A stretch of DNA of 25,817 nt. Source: CAYYGL01 sp964471235. Lineage in GTDB: Bacteria > Calditrichota > Calditrichia > RBG-13-44-9 > J075. A model generated the notes under the pieces. It was given only the letters and a program-made list of their open reading frames with translations, ran no database searches and was not told the origin of the DNA. The DNA lies in NCBI GenBank assembly GCA_964471235.1, contig CAYYGL010000056.1, positions 1-25,817 of the forward strand, written 5' to 3'. Shown piece after piece: positions 14,959 through 22,590 of the stretch (the first letter of the stretch is position 1; the number at the start of each line of letters is the position of its first letter). The position numbers and the translations under genes are program-made.

Positions 14959-15636
14959 ATGGAATCAGGCAAAAAAGAGTTTGCGCAATATCTATCTCCC
15001 ACATATTACATTGACAGCGATCATCCGGCAATTATCGAATATGCGGAAACGCTTATCCGTGGAAAATCCAACGCCGTGGAGAAAGCGATTGCCCTCTTTT
15101 ATGGAGTGCGGGATGATATTTACTACGATCCCTACGCGGTCAGTTTGACCCCGGCGCATTACAAAGCCAGTTTTACCCTCTCTGCCCGGCGAGGATTTTG
15201 CATTCCCAAGGCGGTTTTGCTGGCAGCCGTATGCCGGGCGGTCGGCATTCCGGCACGTCTCGGTTTCGCCGATGTGAAAAATCACCTGACCACCGAGAAA
15301 CTCCGAAAAGCGATGGGCACCGATTTATTTGTCTATCACGGCTATGTGGAGATGTTTTTGAAGGAACGCTGGGTGAAAGCTACCCCGGCATTCAATCAAT
15401 CCCTGTGTGAAAAATTTCAAGTTCAACCGCTGGAATTTGACGGCTGGAACGACTCTCTTTTCCATGAGTATGACCGGAATGGGAACCTGCACATGGAATA
15501 TGTGTATGATCACGGGCATTACGACGATTTGCCGCTGCCGGAAATTTTCATTGCCTTCCAAAAACATTATCCCGGGCTAATAGATGCTTCCTATCGGCTT
15601 CCCGGGGATTTTGAAGAAGAGGCAACGCCGCTGTAG
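14959..15636 (+). CDS. Transglutaminase-like (cysteine protease fold) protein
   Basis: A 225-residue soluble protein without a signal peptide. It has the transglutaminase-core pattern: RRGFCIPKAVLLAAVCRAVG (Cys81, the nucleophile position), then GIPARLGF, and YHGYVEMFLKERWVKATPAF with His127. The third catalytic residue, normally Asp in W-V-x-x-D, is not present (WVKATPAFN). Either a neighbouring residue takes its place or this is a subfamily trait. Members act as peptidases or amidases, or are non-catalytic. The start is uncertain: ATG 14959 has AGGAG four bases upstream, and an in-frame GTG at 14929 has no good ribosome site. It lies about 60 bp after the CPBP protease gene. The substrate is unknown. 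Confidence 0.82.
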   Translation: MESGKKEFAQYLSPTYYIDSDHPAIIEYAETLIRGKSNAVEKAIALFYGVRDDIYYDPYAVSLTPAHYKASFTLSARRGFCIPKAVLLAAVCRAVGIPARLGFADVKNHLTTEKLRKAMGTDLFVYHGYVEMFLKERWVKATPAFNQSLCEKFQVQPLEFDGWNDSLFHEYDRNGNLHMEYVYDHGHYDDLPLPEIFIAFQKHYPGLIDASYRLPGDFEEEATPL

Positions 15637-15832
15637 TTTTTTCCCCTCGAACTCCCATGACCCTGTTGGTAATAAACTACTGTTAACGGGCAGCCTCAAA
15701 CCGGGTAACCGGCTGGGGGTTGTCCCCGGTGCAGTGCGAACCTTCCTTCTTCCTTACCAAAATTTCAGAAAATCTTCAGTTGAATTTGTGCTTCGAATTG
15801 CTTTCATTACGGCGAACGCAAGGGGATGCATG

Positions 15833-16516
15833 ATGCAGATTCTGTTCATTGAAGATGAACAAAAAGTTGCCCGGGCGGTGGCAGAAGGATTGAGCCGCGA
15901 GGGGTACCGGATCGACCTGGCGCATACCGGTGAAGAGGGTTTTTTCCTGTTAAATACCCGGGAGTATGACCTGCTGCTGTTGGATTTGATGCTCCCCGGG
16001 CGGGACGGGCTGGAAATTTTGAAGACCATCCGCCAGAAGGGCATGACCCTTCCGGTGTTGATTTTGACTGCCCGAGATGCCGTGGAAGACCGGGTAGTGG
16101 GTCTGGACAGCGGCGCCGACGATTACCTGACCAAGCCGTTTGCCTTTCCGGAGCTTCTGGCGCGGATTCGGGCGCTGCTACGGCGGGGCAGGAGGGAGCA
16201 GGCGCTGCGCTTTCAAATTGCCGACCTGGAAATGGACCTGGTTACCCGGAAAGTGGTGCGAGCTGATCAGACGATTGCCCTGACCGGCAGGGAATTTGAC
16301 CTGCTGGAATATCTGCTGCGCCACCGGGGACAGATAGTTTCCCGGGAGATGCTGGCGCAGGACGTCTGGCAGGAGACCGAGCGCGCCACCCCTATCGATA
16401 ATTTGATCGATGTGCATATCGCCCGTTTGCGGCGCAAAATCGACGATCCCTTTCCGCAAAAGCTCCTCCACACCGTGCGGGGAGTGGGATTCATCTTATC
16501 GGAGGAAGCTCCCTGA
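15833..16516 (+). CDS. OmpR/PhoB-type response regulator
   Basis: A 227-residue DNA-binding transcription regulator. The receiver domain (1-115) has the acidic pair Glu7/Asp8, phospho-acceptor Asp51 in LLLLDLMLPGRDGL, Thr79 and Lys101 (DYLTKPF). The winged-helix domain (125-225) has LTGREFDLLEYLLRHRGQIV, a recognition-helix region IDVHIARLRRKID and HTVRGVGF. It resembles the CusR/QseB/PcoR branch. I chose ATG 15833 (AAGGGG 7 bases upstream) over the adjacent ATG 15830; an open frame to 15584 is non-coding lead. Its stop overlaps the start of the histidine kinase by one base, so it is the partner of that kinase. The targets are unknown. Confidence 0.95.
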   Translation: MQILFIEDEQKVARAVAEGLSREGYRIDLAHTGEEGFFLLNTREYDLLLLDLMLPGRDGLEILKTIRQKGMTLPVLILTARDAVEDRVVGLDSGADDYLTKPFAFPELLARIRALLRRGRREQALRFQIADLEMDLVTRKVVRADQTIALTGREFDLLEYLLRHRGQIVSREMLAQDVWQETERATPIDNLIDVHIARLRRKIDDPFPQKLLHTVRGVGFILSEEAP

Positions 16517-17907
16517 TGCGATGGCGGTTGAAAAATGTGCGGGCGCGGTTAACGTTCTGGTATGTGCTGGTGTTGTTTGCAATCCTCCTGATATACGCCG
16601 GAATTTCCATCACCTTGATATTCCTGAGCTTACGGCGTAACCTCGACCATCAACTGGAGGAGGATTATGAAATTGTGGAAGAATACATCACCATTCGCCC
16701 GGATGGAACGCTGAAAATTGAAGCAGAGAACGATCCCTATTTCCATGAACGCTGGTTTGAAATCTGGTCCCCGGAGGGGAAATTACTCTACCGGAATCGC
16801 CCCTTTACCGGGAAAAGCCTGCCCCCCTTTTCTCCAAAAGAAAAGTTGTCGGAAGGATTTACCTTCCACTCCCTGCAACTGCCCAACCGTGCCCGGGTGC
16901 GGATGATGAGCGGGAAAATCAATATCGAGGGCAGGTGGTTGTATGTCCGGTTGGTGCAGAGCGAAGAACGGCTCTGGCGGGAGTTGAATGACTTCTTCCG
17001 GTTGATGCTCATTGCCCTGCCGATTGCGGTTGTCGTTGCGGGCATGGGAGGATATTTTCTGGCGAAGCGGTTTCTGGCGCCGGTCGACCGGATGGCGGAA
17101 AAAGCCCGCAAAATCGGGGAGGAAAATCTTCAGGAACGACTGCCGGTGCTGAACCCGGACGATGAATTGGGCAATTTAGCCAATGCCTTTAACGAATTGC
17201 TGGAACGGCTGCAAAAATCTTTCATTCGTTTAAAGCAGTTTACCTCCGATGCCGCCCATGAACTACGCACGCCCCTGACGGCAATTCGCAGCATCGGCGA
17301 GGTGGGATTGCAGGACCGAAAAACGGCTGAGCAGTACCGGGAAATCATCGGGAGTATGCTGGAAGAAAACCTGCGCTTAACACACCTGGTGGACAACCTG
17401 CTGTTCCTCTCCCGCGCCGATGCCCGCACCTTTCAACTGAACCTTGAATCCATTGAAATTTCCGCTTTTGTTCAACAAACCGTCGATTTAATCCATCCCC
17501 TGGCAGAGGAGAAAAATCAGGAAATTGACATTGAGGGTGAGAAAACCCTTACAATAAACGCAGACCGGGCGTTGCTAAAGCAGGCATTATTGAATTTGTT
17601 AGACAATGCCATCAAATATTCGCCGGAAGCTACCCGGATTCTGGTGCATTTCCAATCCGATGGCAGGAACTCGGCAATCATTCGGGTAACGGATCAGGGA
17701 CCCGGGATACCGCCGGCGCATCAGGAAAAAATTTTCGAGCGATTTTACCGGGTGGATAAAGGTCGTTCCCGGGAAATGGGGGGCGCCGGTCTGGGGTTGG
17801 CAATTGCCCGCTGGGCGATTCAAATGCAGGGCGGCACCATCACCGTGGAAAGTCGGGAGGGAGAAGGGAGCTCATTTAAAATTATCCTTCGGAATGATAA
17901 AAAATAA
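16516..17907 (+). CDS. Sensor histidine kinase, CusS-like, partner of the upstream regulator
   Basis: A 463-residue sensor with membrane helix 1 (about 13-38), a periplasmic loop (40-160), helix 2 (about 162-184), HAMP (185-238) with PVDRMAEKARKIG, HisKA with FTSDAAHELRTPLTAIR (His248), and an ATPase domain with LNLLDNAIKYSP (N box, Asn364), DQGPGIP (G1, 393-399), FERFYRVDKGRSR and GGAGLGLAIARW (G2). The gene starts inside the regulator's stop codon (TGATG), a standard two-component pair. The layout and the length of the periplasmic loop match heavy-metal/envelope sensors of the CusS type, but the ligand is not visible. The stop is followed after 11 bp by a copy of the 145-bp repeat. Confidence 0.95.
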   Translation: MRWRLKNVRARLTFWYVLVLFAILLIYAGISITLIFLSLRRNLDHQLEEDYEIVEEYITIRPDGTLKIEAENDPYFHERWFEIWSPEGKLLYRNRPFTGKSLPPFSPKEKLSEGFTFHSLQLPNRARVRMMSGKINIEGRWLYVRLVQSEERLWRELNDFFRLMLIALPIAVVVAGMGGYFLAKRFLAPVDRMAEKARKIGEENLQERLPVLNPDDELGNLANAFNELLERLQKSFIRLKQFTSDAAHELRTPLTAIRSIGEVGLQDRKTAEQYREIIGSMLEENLRLTHLVDNLLFLSRADARTFQLNLESIEISAFVQQTVDLIHPLAEEKNQEIDIEGEKTLTINADRALLKQALLNLLDNAIKYSPEATRILVHFQSDGRNSAIIRVTDQGPGIPPAHQEKIFERFYRVDKGRSREMGGAGLGLAIARWAIQMQGGTITVESREGEGSSFKIILRNDKK

Positions 17908-17917
17908 TGTGTTAACG

Positions 17918-18062
17918 TGAGTTCGAGGTCACTTGAAAATAGAACACTGATGAAACCGATAATGCGGATTTACACGGATGATGGGCGATCATATTAAAAA
18001 ACTCCGCGAATATCCGGGTCATCCCGGTCCCTCCGCGTTCTATTTTTTTAATGTTGAACGGA
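17918..18062 (+). repeat. Interspersed ~145-bp repeat, copy B
   Basis: This copy starts tgagttcgag and ends gttgaacgga. It matches copy A (2583) in order: gaaaatagaacactgatgaa, gatttacacggatgatg, gatcatattaaaaaactc, an atccgggtcatcccgg block and tattttttt. Its length (145) almost equals that of copy A (144). It lies 11 bp after a gene stop. Confidence 0.75.
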
Positions 18063-18117
18063 CGTTCGTCATAACAACGCGGCGACCGCCGCGGCCCTGC
18101 GGTTTATCCCGCCACCT

Positions 18118-18157
18118 ACAACGTCTCACAACGTGCTCCCCTCGGGAGTGACGTTGT
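18118..18157 (+). other. Nested stem-loop (acaacgtc/gacgttgt)
   Basis: The arms 18118-18125 and 18150-18157 are perfect 8-bp complements, and ctccc/gggag pairs inside at about 18136-18147. There is no poly-T after it. It lies about 110 bases before the next gene, so it may be a leader structure or another intergenic palindrome. Confidence 0.35.
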
Positions 18158-18267
18158 CATTGGCAACTGCGGCTCCGGTGGAGACGGGATCTCGTTGGGA
18201 TGAATTCATCAGGTTTGGCGATCATTAAACCGTTTCGTCTCAATCACAAACAGAGGGGTTACAAATC

Positions 18268-18894
18268 ATGCATGACATTTCAAAAGGGTTGGAAATATGG
18301 ACCCTGCAAACGCTGCTCAATGTTTCCATCATGTTAGGCATCCTGACAATGGGGCTTGCCCTTATCCAGCCTTATTATCAATCCCTGAAAAAATATTTAA
18401 CCCTGCGGGTGTCCATTGAAATCTGGAATGTTTTTACCATCCTGATGGTGGATGTATTATTAGCCATCGTGGTTTTGGTTGGATTTATGATTTTGAATCC
18501 CGACATCATGGCGGATATCAAGGTAGCAGTGCCGTTTATTCCCATTGCTACCATCTTATTTGCAGCCGCCCTGGTGGTTCGGCTGTTTTATGGCGGGCAC
18601 CTCATCAGCGATCCCCGGTTCCGCCTCTCCCTGTGGTTAATGGTTGCCGCGAACCTGGTAAACATTGTGGGTTTTTCGTTAATTATGGAAGCGCCAAGCG
18701 GGGAGTACCTGGCATCTCATCCCGGTGCTTTCTGGACTTTTGTAAAAACTCACCTGCGTTCCAATGCCACTCCCCACGGGTTGGAGGTTGCCCAGGTGAC
18801 CTTTTATGTTTGTTTTCCGATTTTATTCGCCGTGTTCACCTGGGGCTTCATTTCCGCCCTGGGTTATTTAAAACAAAATGGAAAGGGCACATGA
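18268..18894 (+). CDS. Five-helix membrane protein of unknown family
   Basis: A 208-residue integral membrane protein with helices at about 13-35, 54-76, 84-106, 121-140 and 176-203. Loops hold several histidines (His111, His151, His162, His170) and a polar segment SGEYLASHPGAFWTFVKTHL. I do not recognise a family. The gene overlaps the next one, a ferredoxin with two [4Fe-4S] clusters, by four bases (ATGA), and the third gene of the set follows closely, so the products probably work together. One possibility is that the membrane protein anchors or docks the ferredoxin. Whether it binds heme or quinone cannot be seen. GAGGGG precedes the ATG at 18268. Confidence 0.8.
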   Translation: MHDISKGLEIWTLQTLLNVSIMLGILTMGLALIQPYYQSLKKYLTLRVSIEIWNVFTILMVDVLLAIVVLVGFMILNPDIMADIKVAVPFIPIATILFAAALVVRLFYGGHLISDPRFRLSLWLMVAANLVNIVGFSLIMEAPSGEYLASHPGAFWTFVKTHLRSNATPHGLEVAQVTFYVCFPILFAVFTWGFISALGYLKQNGKGT

Positions 18895-19088
18895 TGGGCT
18901 GGGAATGGATTTTACAAAAGGACAATTGCACCGGATGCAGCATTTGTTGTGATGTGTGCCCGGAAGACGCCATTGCCCTGACCCTGGAGATGGCCTATCC
19001 TGCTCCCAAAGCGGGTGAGTGCACCGGGTGCCTCACCTGCGTGGATGAATGCCCATTCGATGCCATAGAAGTAAACGAATCAATTTAA
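18891..19088 (+). CDS. 2[4Fe-4S] ferredoxin
   Basis: A 65-residue dicluster ferredoxin. Cluster motif 1 has Cys13, Cys16, Cys19 and Cys23 in CTGCSICCDVCP, with an extra Cys20. Motif 2 has Cys44, Cys47, Cys50 and Cys54 in CTGCLTCVDECP. It is a small cytoplasmic electron carrier. The ATG at 18891 overlaps the preceding stop by four bases (ATGA), so translation is coupled to the membrane protein. It begins MMGWEWILQKDN, a few extra residues before the first motif compared with minimal ferredoxins. The next gene follows after 11 bp behind AAGGAGG. Confidence 0.95.
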   Translation: MMGWEWILQKDNCTGCSICCDVCPEDAIALTLEMAYPAPKAGECTGCLTCVDECPFDAIEVNESI

Positions 19089-19099
19089 AAGGAGGCGTT

Positions 19100-19792
19100 A
19101 TGAAAACCGCAACAGTCGGATTAATGATCATTGCTCTTTTTCTCAGCACCTTTGTTCTGGCACAGCAAAAACAATCTTCGGCGGACACCGGAATCCGCTT
19201 GTCGTTCGAAGATGTGGAAGCAGGTCAAATTCCGGCAGGATGGAAGGTGGAAGCCACTAACCAGCGGGGTCCCCTGGCAACCTGGCAGGTGGAGACAGAC
19301 ACCACCGCTCCCTCCGGCAGCCATGTGCTGGCATTGACCAGCCCCAATCATCATTTCGGCGGCACATTTAATCTGTGTTGGACCAATGGAATTCAGTTTC
19401 AGGATGGTGTAATCACTGTTCACTTCAAAGCCAATACCGGAATGGAAGACCAGGGCGGCGGGGTAATCTGGCGGGCAAAAGATCATGACAACTATTACAT
19501 CTCCCGCTACAACCCCCTGGAAAATAATTTTCGGATTTATTACGTGAAGGATGGCGCTCGCCGGATGCTTGCCAGCGCCCGCATCAAATTACCGGCGCAT
19601 GTCTGGCATGAACTGAAAATCGAACAGAACGGTAACAACATTCACGGATACCTGAACGGCAAACTTTTGCTGGAAGTTTCGGATAACACCTTCCCGGAAC
19701 CCGGCGGGGTGGGGCTGTGGACCAAAGCCGATGCCGCCACTTCTTTTGATGATTTTTCGGTGCAGCCGCTGATGAAAGTGGAAGGCAAGTAA
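19100..19792 (+). CDS. Secreted concanavalin-like (LamG/GH16-like) domain protein
   Basis: A 230-residue protein with a signal peptide (MKTATVGLMIIALFLSTFVLA, cleavage likely before QQK), so it is exported. The mature part looks like a jelly-roll, carbohydrate-binding-like fold: LSFEDVEAGQIPAGWKVE, then SGSHVLALTS, GGGVIWRAKDHDNYYISRYN, HELKIEQNGNNIHGYLNGK and a final GGVGLWTKADAATSFDDFSV. This pattern is seen in DUF1080/LamG-like sugar-binding or hydrolase domains. No catalytic pair is evident, so it may be a binding protein. A strong AAGGAGG lies before the ATG, and it follows the ferredoxin gene after 11 bp in the same operon. The link between a secreted protein and a cytoplasmic ferredoxin is unexplained. 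Confidence 0.85.
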   Translation: MKTATVGLMIIALFLSTFVLAQQKQSSADTGIRLSFEDVEAGQIPAGWKVEATNQRGPLATWQVETDTTAPSGSHVLALTSPNHHFGGTFNLCWTNGIQFQDGVITVHFKANTGMEDQGGGVIWRAKDHDNYYISRYNPLENNFRIYYVKDGARRMLASARIKLPAHVWHELKIEQNGNNIHGYLNGKLLLEVSDNTFPEPGGVGLWTKADAATSFDDFSVQPLMKVEGK

Positions 19793-19959
19793 CCGGTTTC
19801 TTGAGGTAGCACCTGCAACGATTGTGGATTTCGGGATGCGGATTTCGGATTTGTTCATATCTCCGCATTCCAAAATTGCCACTCTGCATTTTGGTTGTAT
19901 GTTCAATCTCCCGGAAGTGAGGAAAGTTGATATAAACCCTTAGCCAGAATGGAATTGCT
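19793..19959. repeat. Spacer with ATTTCGG-type repeat words
   Basis: A short 167-bp gap. It contains gtggatttcgggatgcgga followed by tttcggatttgttc, the same kind of phrase as in 9220-9297. No gene or clear terminator is seen. Confidence 0.4.
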
Positions 19960-20994
19960 ATGTTGAAAACGGTTTATCCCCTGATAACACTCTTGATGAT
20001 GATTGCCGGCATTATCCTCTGGCAGTGCGGCAAACGCCCGGAGAATGCCCCGGTGGTCGTTGTTTACGTCTCCGAGGATCAGGTGTTTTCGGAGCCGATT
20101 TTGAACGATTTTGAGAAGGAAACCGGCATCAAGGTGCGGGCGGTTTATGATACCGAGGAGGCGAAGAGCACCGGCACCATGAACCGCCTGATTGCCGAGA
20201 AAGACAATCCCCAGGCAGATGTTTACTGGGCAAATGAGCCAATTCGGGCGGAGGTGCTGNNNNNNNNNNAACAAAAGGGGATTTCCGAAGCATACACATC
20301 CCCCAATGCGAAAGCCATTCCGCCAACCTTCAAAGACCCCGATGGCTACTGGACCGGTTTCTCCGCCCGGGCAAGGGTGCTGATAGTAAACAACCGGGTG
20401 CGCAACCGGCCGGCTTCCATCCTGGCATATCGCGACCCGCGCTGGAAAGGCCGGGCGGTGATTGCCAATCCACTTTTCGGAACCACTACCAGCCAGGTAG
20501 CCGCCCTGTTCACCACCTGGGGGGATGAGCGGGCAAAAGCATTCCTGAAAACGCTGAAGGAAAATGAGGTGGCAATATCCACCAGCAATGGGGAAAGCGC
20601 CGACTTTGTTGCTGCCGGGCAGTATGATTTCAGCCTGGTGGACAGCGACGATGCCGTCAATCGCATGCGGCAGGGGAAACCGGTGAGCATGGTATATCCT
20701 GACCAGGGAGAGAATGACATTGGCTGTTTTATTGTGCCGAATGCGGTGGTGCTCATCAAGGGCGCGCCCCACCCGGTGGAAGCCCGGAAACTGATCGATT
20801 ACCTGTTGACCCGTGAGACGGAGCGGAAACTGGCTTTTGCCGACTGCGCCCAGATTCCCCTGCATTCCGGGGTAGAGATGCCGCCAGAGTTAAAACCTAT
20901 CGAAAAAATCAAAGTGATGCCGGTCAGTTATGCCGGGGTGGCGCAAAAACTCATCGAAATCCAGCCGTTTTTGAAAAACTGGATGGGACTGTAG
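19960..20994 (+). CDS. Iron(III)-type ABC transporter substrate-binding lipoprotein
   Basis: A 344-residue extracellular solute-binding protein of the AfuA/FbpA type (COG1840-like): VVVVYVSEDQVFSEPILNDF, then EKETGIKVRAVYDTEEAKS, ADVYWANEPIRAEVL, DPDGYWTGFSARARVLIVNN and LVDSDDAV with VYPDQ. The N-terminus is a lipoprotein-like signal with Cys23 (MLKTVYPLITLLMMIAGIILW-QC), though the residues before it deviate from the usual lipobox. Ten Ns at 20260-20269 interrupt the gene after EVL. The frame is kept across the gap and the sequence resumes as QKGISEAYTSP, so a scaffold gap of unknown real length is likely. The permease gene starts directly after its stop (20995). Iron(III) is the likely ligand from family resemblance, but thiamine, phosphonate or polyamine binding cannot be excluded. 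Confidence 0.88.
   Translation: MLKTVYPLITLLMMIAGIILWQCGKRPENAPVVVVYVSEDQVFSEPILNDFEKETGIKVRAVYDTEEAKSTGTMNRLIAEKDNPQADVYWANEPIRAEVLXXXXQKGISEAYTSPNAKAIPPTFKDPDGYWTGFSARARVLIVNNRVRNRPASILAYRDPRWKGRAVIANPLFGTTTSQVAALFTTWGDERAKAFLKTLKENEVAISTSNGESADFVAAGQYDFSLVDSDDAVNRMRQGKPVSMVYPDQGENDIGCFIVPNAVVLIKGAPHPVEARKLIDYLLTRETERKLAFADCAQIPLHSGVEMPPELKPIEKIKVMPVSYAGVAQKLIEIQPFLKNWMGL
20260..20269. other. Assembly gap (10 Ns) inside the binding-protein gene
   Basis: Ten ambiguous bases. In related proteins only a codon or so would be expected between the flanking sequences (my estimate), so the N count may not equal the missing length. It shows that this is a scaffolded assembly. Confidence 0.95.
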
Positions 20995-22590
20995 ATGCAG
21001 CGACGTGTATTTCTCTCCGGTGTGGTCATCTTATTGCTGATCATCGGTGTTTTGCCGGTGCTATCCATGCTGGTGAAAAGCGTGACAGTAGACGGGCATT
21101 TTAACCTGGCAGCCTACCGGGGGCTATTGACCTCCCGGCGGCAGTGGCGTCTGATGGAACACAGCCTGGCATTGTCATCACTGGTCACCCTGCTGACCAT
21201 GGCGGTGGGGGTGCCGCTGGGGATGCTCCTGGGGAAAACCGATTTGCCCCTGCGCCGGGTATTTGTGGTTGTTTTCGTCATCCCCCTGCTGATACCGCCT
21301 TACATCACCGCGGTTTCCTGGTTTGACCTGCTCGGCAGGGAGGGGTTACTCGCCCGACTGGTAGGACCCGCCTTCGCCGAAACCTCCGCAAAACTGCTCT
21401 TCGGGTTACCCGGCTGTGTGTGGGTCTTATTTGCCACCTTCCTGCCCATCCCCCTGCTGTTGACCATGGTTTTCCTCCGCACCGTCAATCCCCGCCTGGA
21501 AGAAGCGGCGCGGCTGGTCTCCGGGTGGCGCACCGTGCTCCGGGGCATCACCTTCCCGATGCTCCTGCCCGGTATCCTGCTTTCCGCCCTGCTAATTTTC
21601 CTGCTCAGCTTCGGGGAATACGGGGTGCCCAATTTCCTGCGTTACGATGTGTTTCCGGTGGAGAGCTTCACCCAGTTCTCTGCCTCTTATAATGTTAAAG
21701 CCGCCATTGCTGCTGCCATGCCCCTTGCCGGGGTAACGTTTATGGCTATTTTGCTGGAAGACCTGTTTTTGCGGGAGAGAACTTATCAACTACGCCCGGC
21801 ACCGGATGCCGAACATTCGCTTCTCATCGGTTTGAGAGGTTACCGTCGGCGACTCACCGGCATGGTGATGATCCTCGCATTTGTCATTGTGGTGCTGCCC
21901 ATCCTGATCCTGTTGATACAATCCGGGGGAATAACCACTTACCGGGAGGCGCTGAACCGTGCCGGGGACAGCTTGCTGCGGAGCATGCTCTATGCCGTTG
22001 CCGGTGCCACCTTGCTTACCTTGCTGGGCTTTTTTATCGGCTACCTGGTGCAGACAAAAGCGCTTCGTTTCTGGCGCTTTGTGGATTCAGTCACCATCTT
22101 CCTGTTTGCCCTGCCCGGCACGGTAATCGGGATCGGTTTAATCAGCCTGTGGAACACGCCGGCAACAAATTTTATTTACGGCACCCCGTGGATCATCCTC
22201 TTTGGCTATCTTACCAAATACACTGCCCTGACCAGCCGGATTACGGTTGCCCAACTGGCGCAAATTCCGCCATCCATGGAAGAAGCCGCCCGGATTGTCG
22301 GTGCGGGGTGGTATCGCCGAATGTTCCGGATTGTTGCTCCGCTTGCCCGGCGGGGCTTATTAGCCGGGTGGATCGTCGGCTACATTTTTTCCCTGCGGGA
22401 TACCGGTATCACCATGCTGGTGTATCCACCAGGACAGGAAACCCTGCCGGTGCGCATTTTTACCCTGATGGCAAACGGTTCCCCGGAACTGATTGCGGCA
22501 CTTTGCATGGTGATGATATCCGCCACCCTGCTGCCTGCCGGTGTCTTCTCACTGATACCCCTGATCCTGACACGAAAGGCAGCCGGATGA
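20995..22590 (+). CDS. Iron(III)-type ABC transporter permease, two fused membrane domains
   Basis: A 531-residue permease with two binding-protein-dependent transport domains, about ten or more hydrophobic helices in total. Each half has an EAA loop that docks the ATPase: residues 169-188 (EEAARLVSGWRTVLRGITFP) and 429-448 (EEAARIVGAGWYRRMFRIVA). The fused layout and the length match the FbpB/ThiP class. The start ATG lies immediately after the binding-protein stop. The stop overlaps the ATPase start by four bases (ATGA), so the three proteins form one operon and one complex in the inner membrane. Confidence 0.93.
   Translation: MQRRVFLSGVVILLLIIGVLPVLSMLVKSVTVDGHFNLAAYRGLLTSRRQWRLMEHSLALSSLVTLLTMAVGVPLGMLLGKTDLPLRRVFVVVFVIPLLIPPYITAVSWFDLLGREGLLARLVGPAFAETSAKLLFGLPGCVWVLFATFLPIPLLLTMVFLRTVNPRLEEAARLVSGWRTVLRGITFPMLLPGILLSALLIFLLSFGEYGVPNFLRYDVFPVESFTQFSASYNVKAAIAAAMPLAGVTFMAILLEDLFLRERTYQLRPAPDAEHSLLIGLRGYRRRLTGMVMILAFVIVVLPILILLIQSGGITTYREALNRAGDSLLRSMLYAVAGATLLTLLGFFIGYLVQTKALRFWRFVDSVTIFLFALPGTVIGIGLISLWNTPATNFIYGTPWIILFGYLTKYTALTSRITVAQLAQIPPSMEEAARIVGAGWYRRMFRIVAPLARRGLLAGWIVGYIFSLRDTGITMLVYPPGQETLPVRIFTLMANGSPELIAALCMVMISATLLPAGVFSLIPLILTRKAAG

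Larger units (their letters stand above)
17908..18267. other. Non-coding spacer with a repeat and stem-loops
   Basis: Positions 17918-18062 are repeat copy B (listed separately). Positions 18063-18267 hold a GC-rich, palindromic stretch without a gene. GAGGGG lies about 10 bases before the next gene start at 18268. No clear terminator for the kinase gene is visible. Confidence 0.6.

Noticed and set aside
15690..15740. Possible terminator after the transglutaminase-like gene (accggctgggggttgtcccc region)
   Set aside because: The stem can form, but no T-run follows and alternative pairings are equally good.
15584..15832. Longer start of the response regulator
   Set aside because: Overlaps the end of the transglutaminase-like gene and adds about 80 residues not found in the family.
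18200..18209. Ten-base palindrome atgaattcat as an operator
   Set aside because: Too short, single, and can occur by chance; no regulator is encoded next to it.
22149..22586. Longer start of the ABC ATPase
   Set aside because: Lies in another frame of the permease gene; ATPases of this family begin at MTLIEIDSVS.
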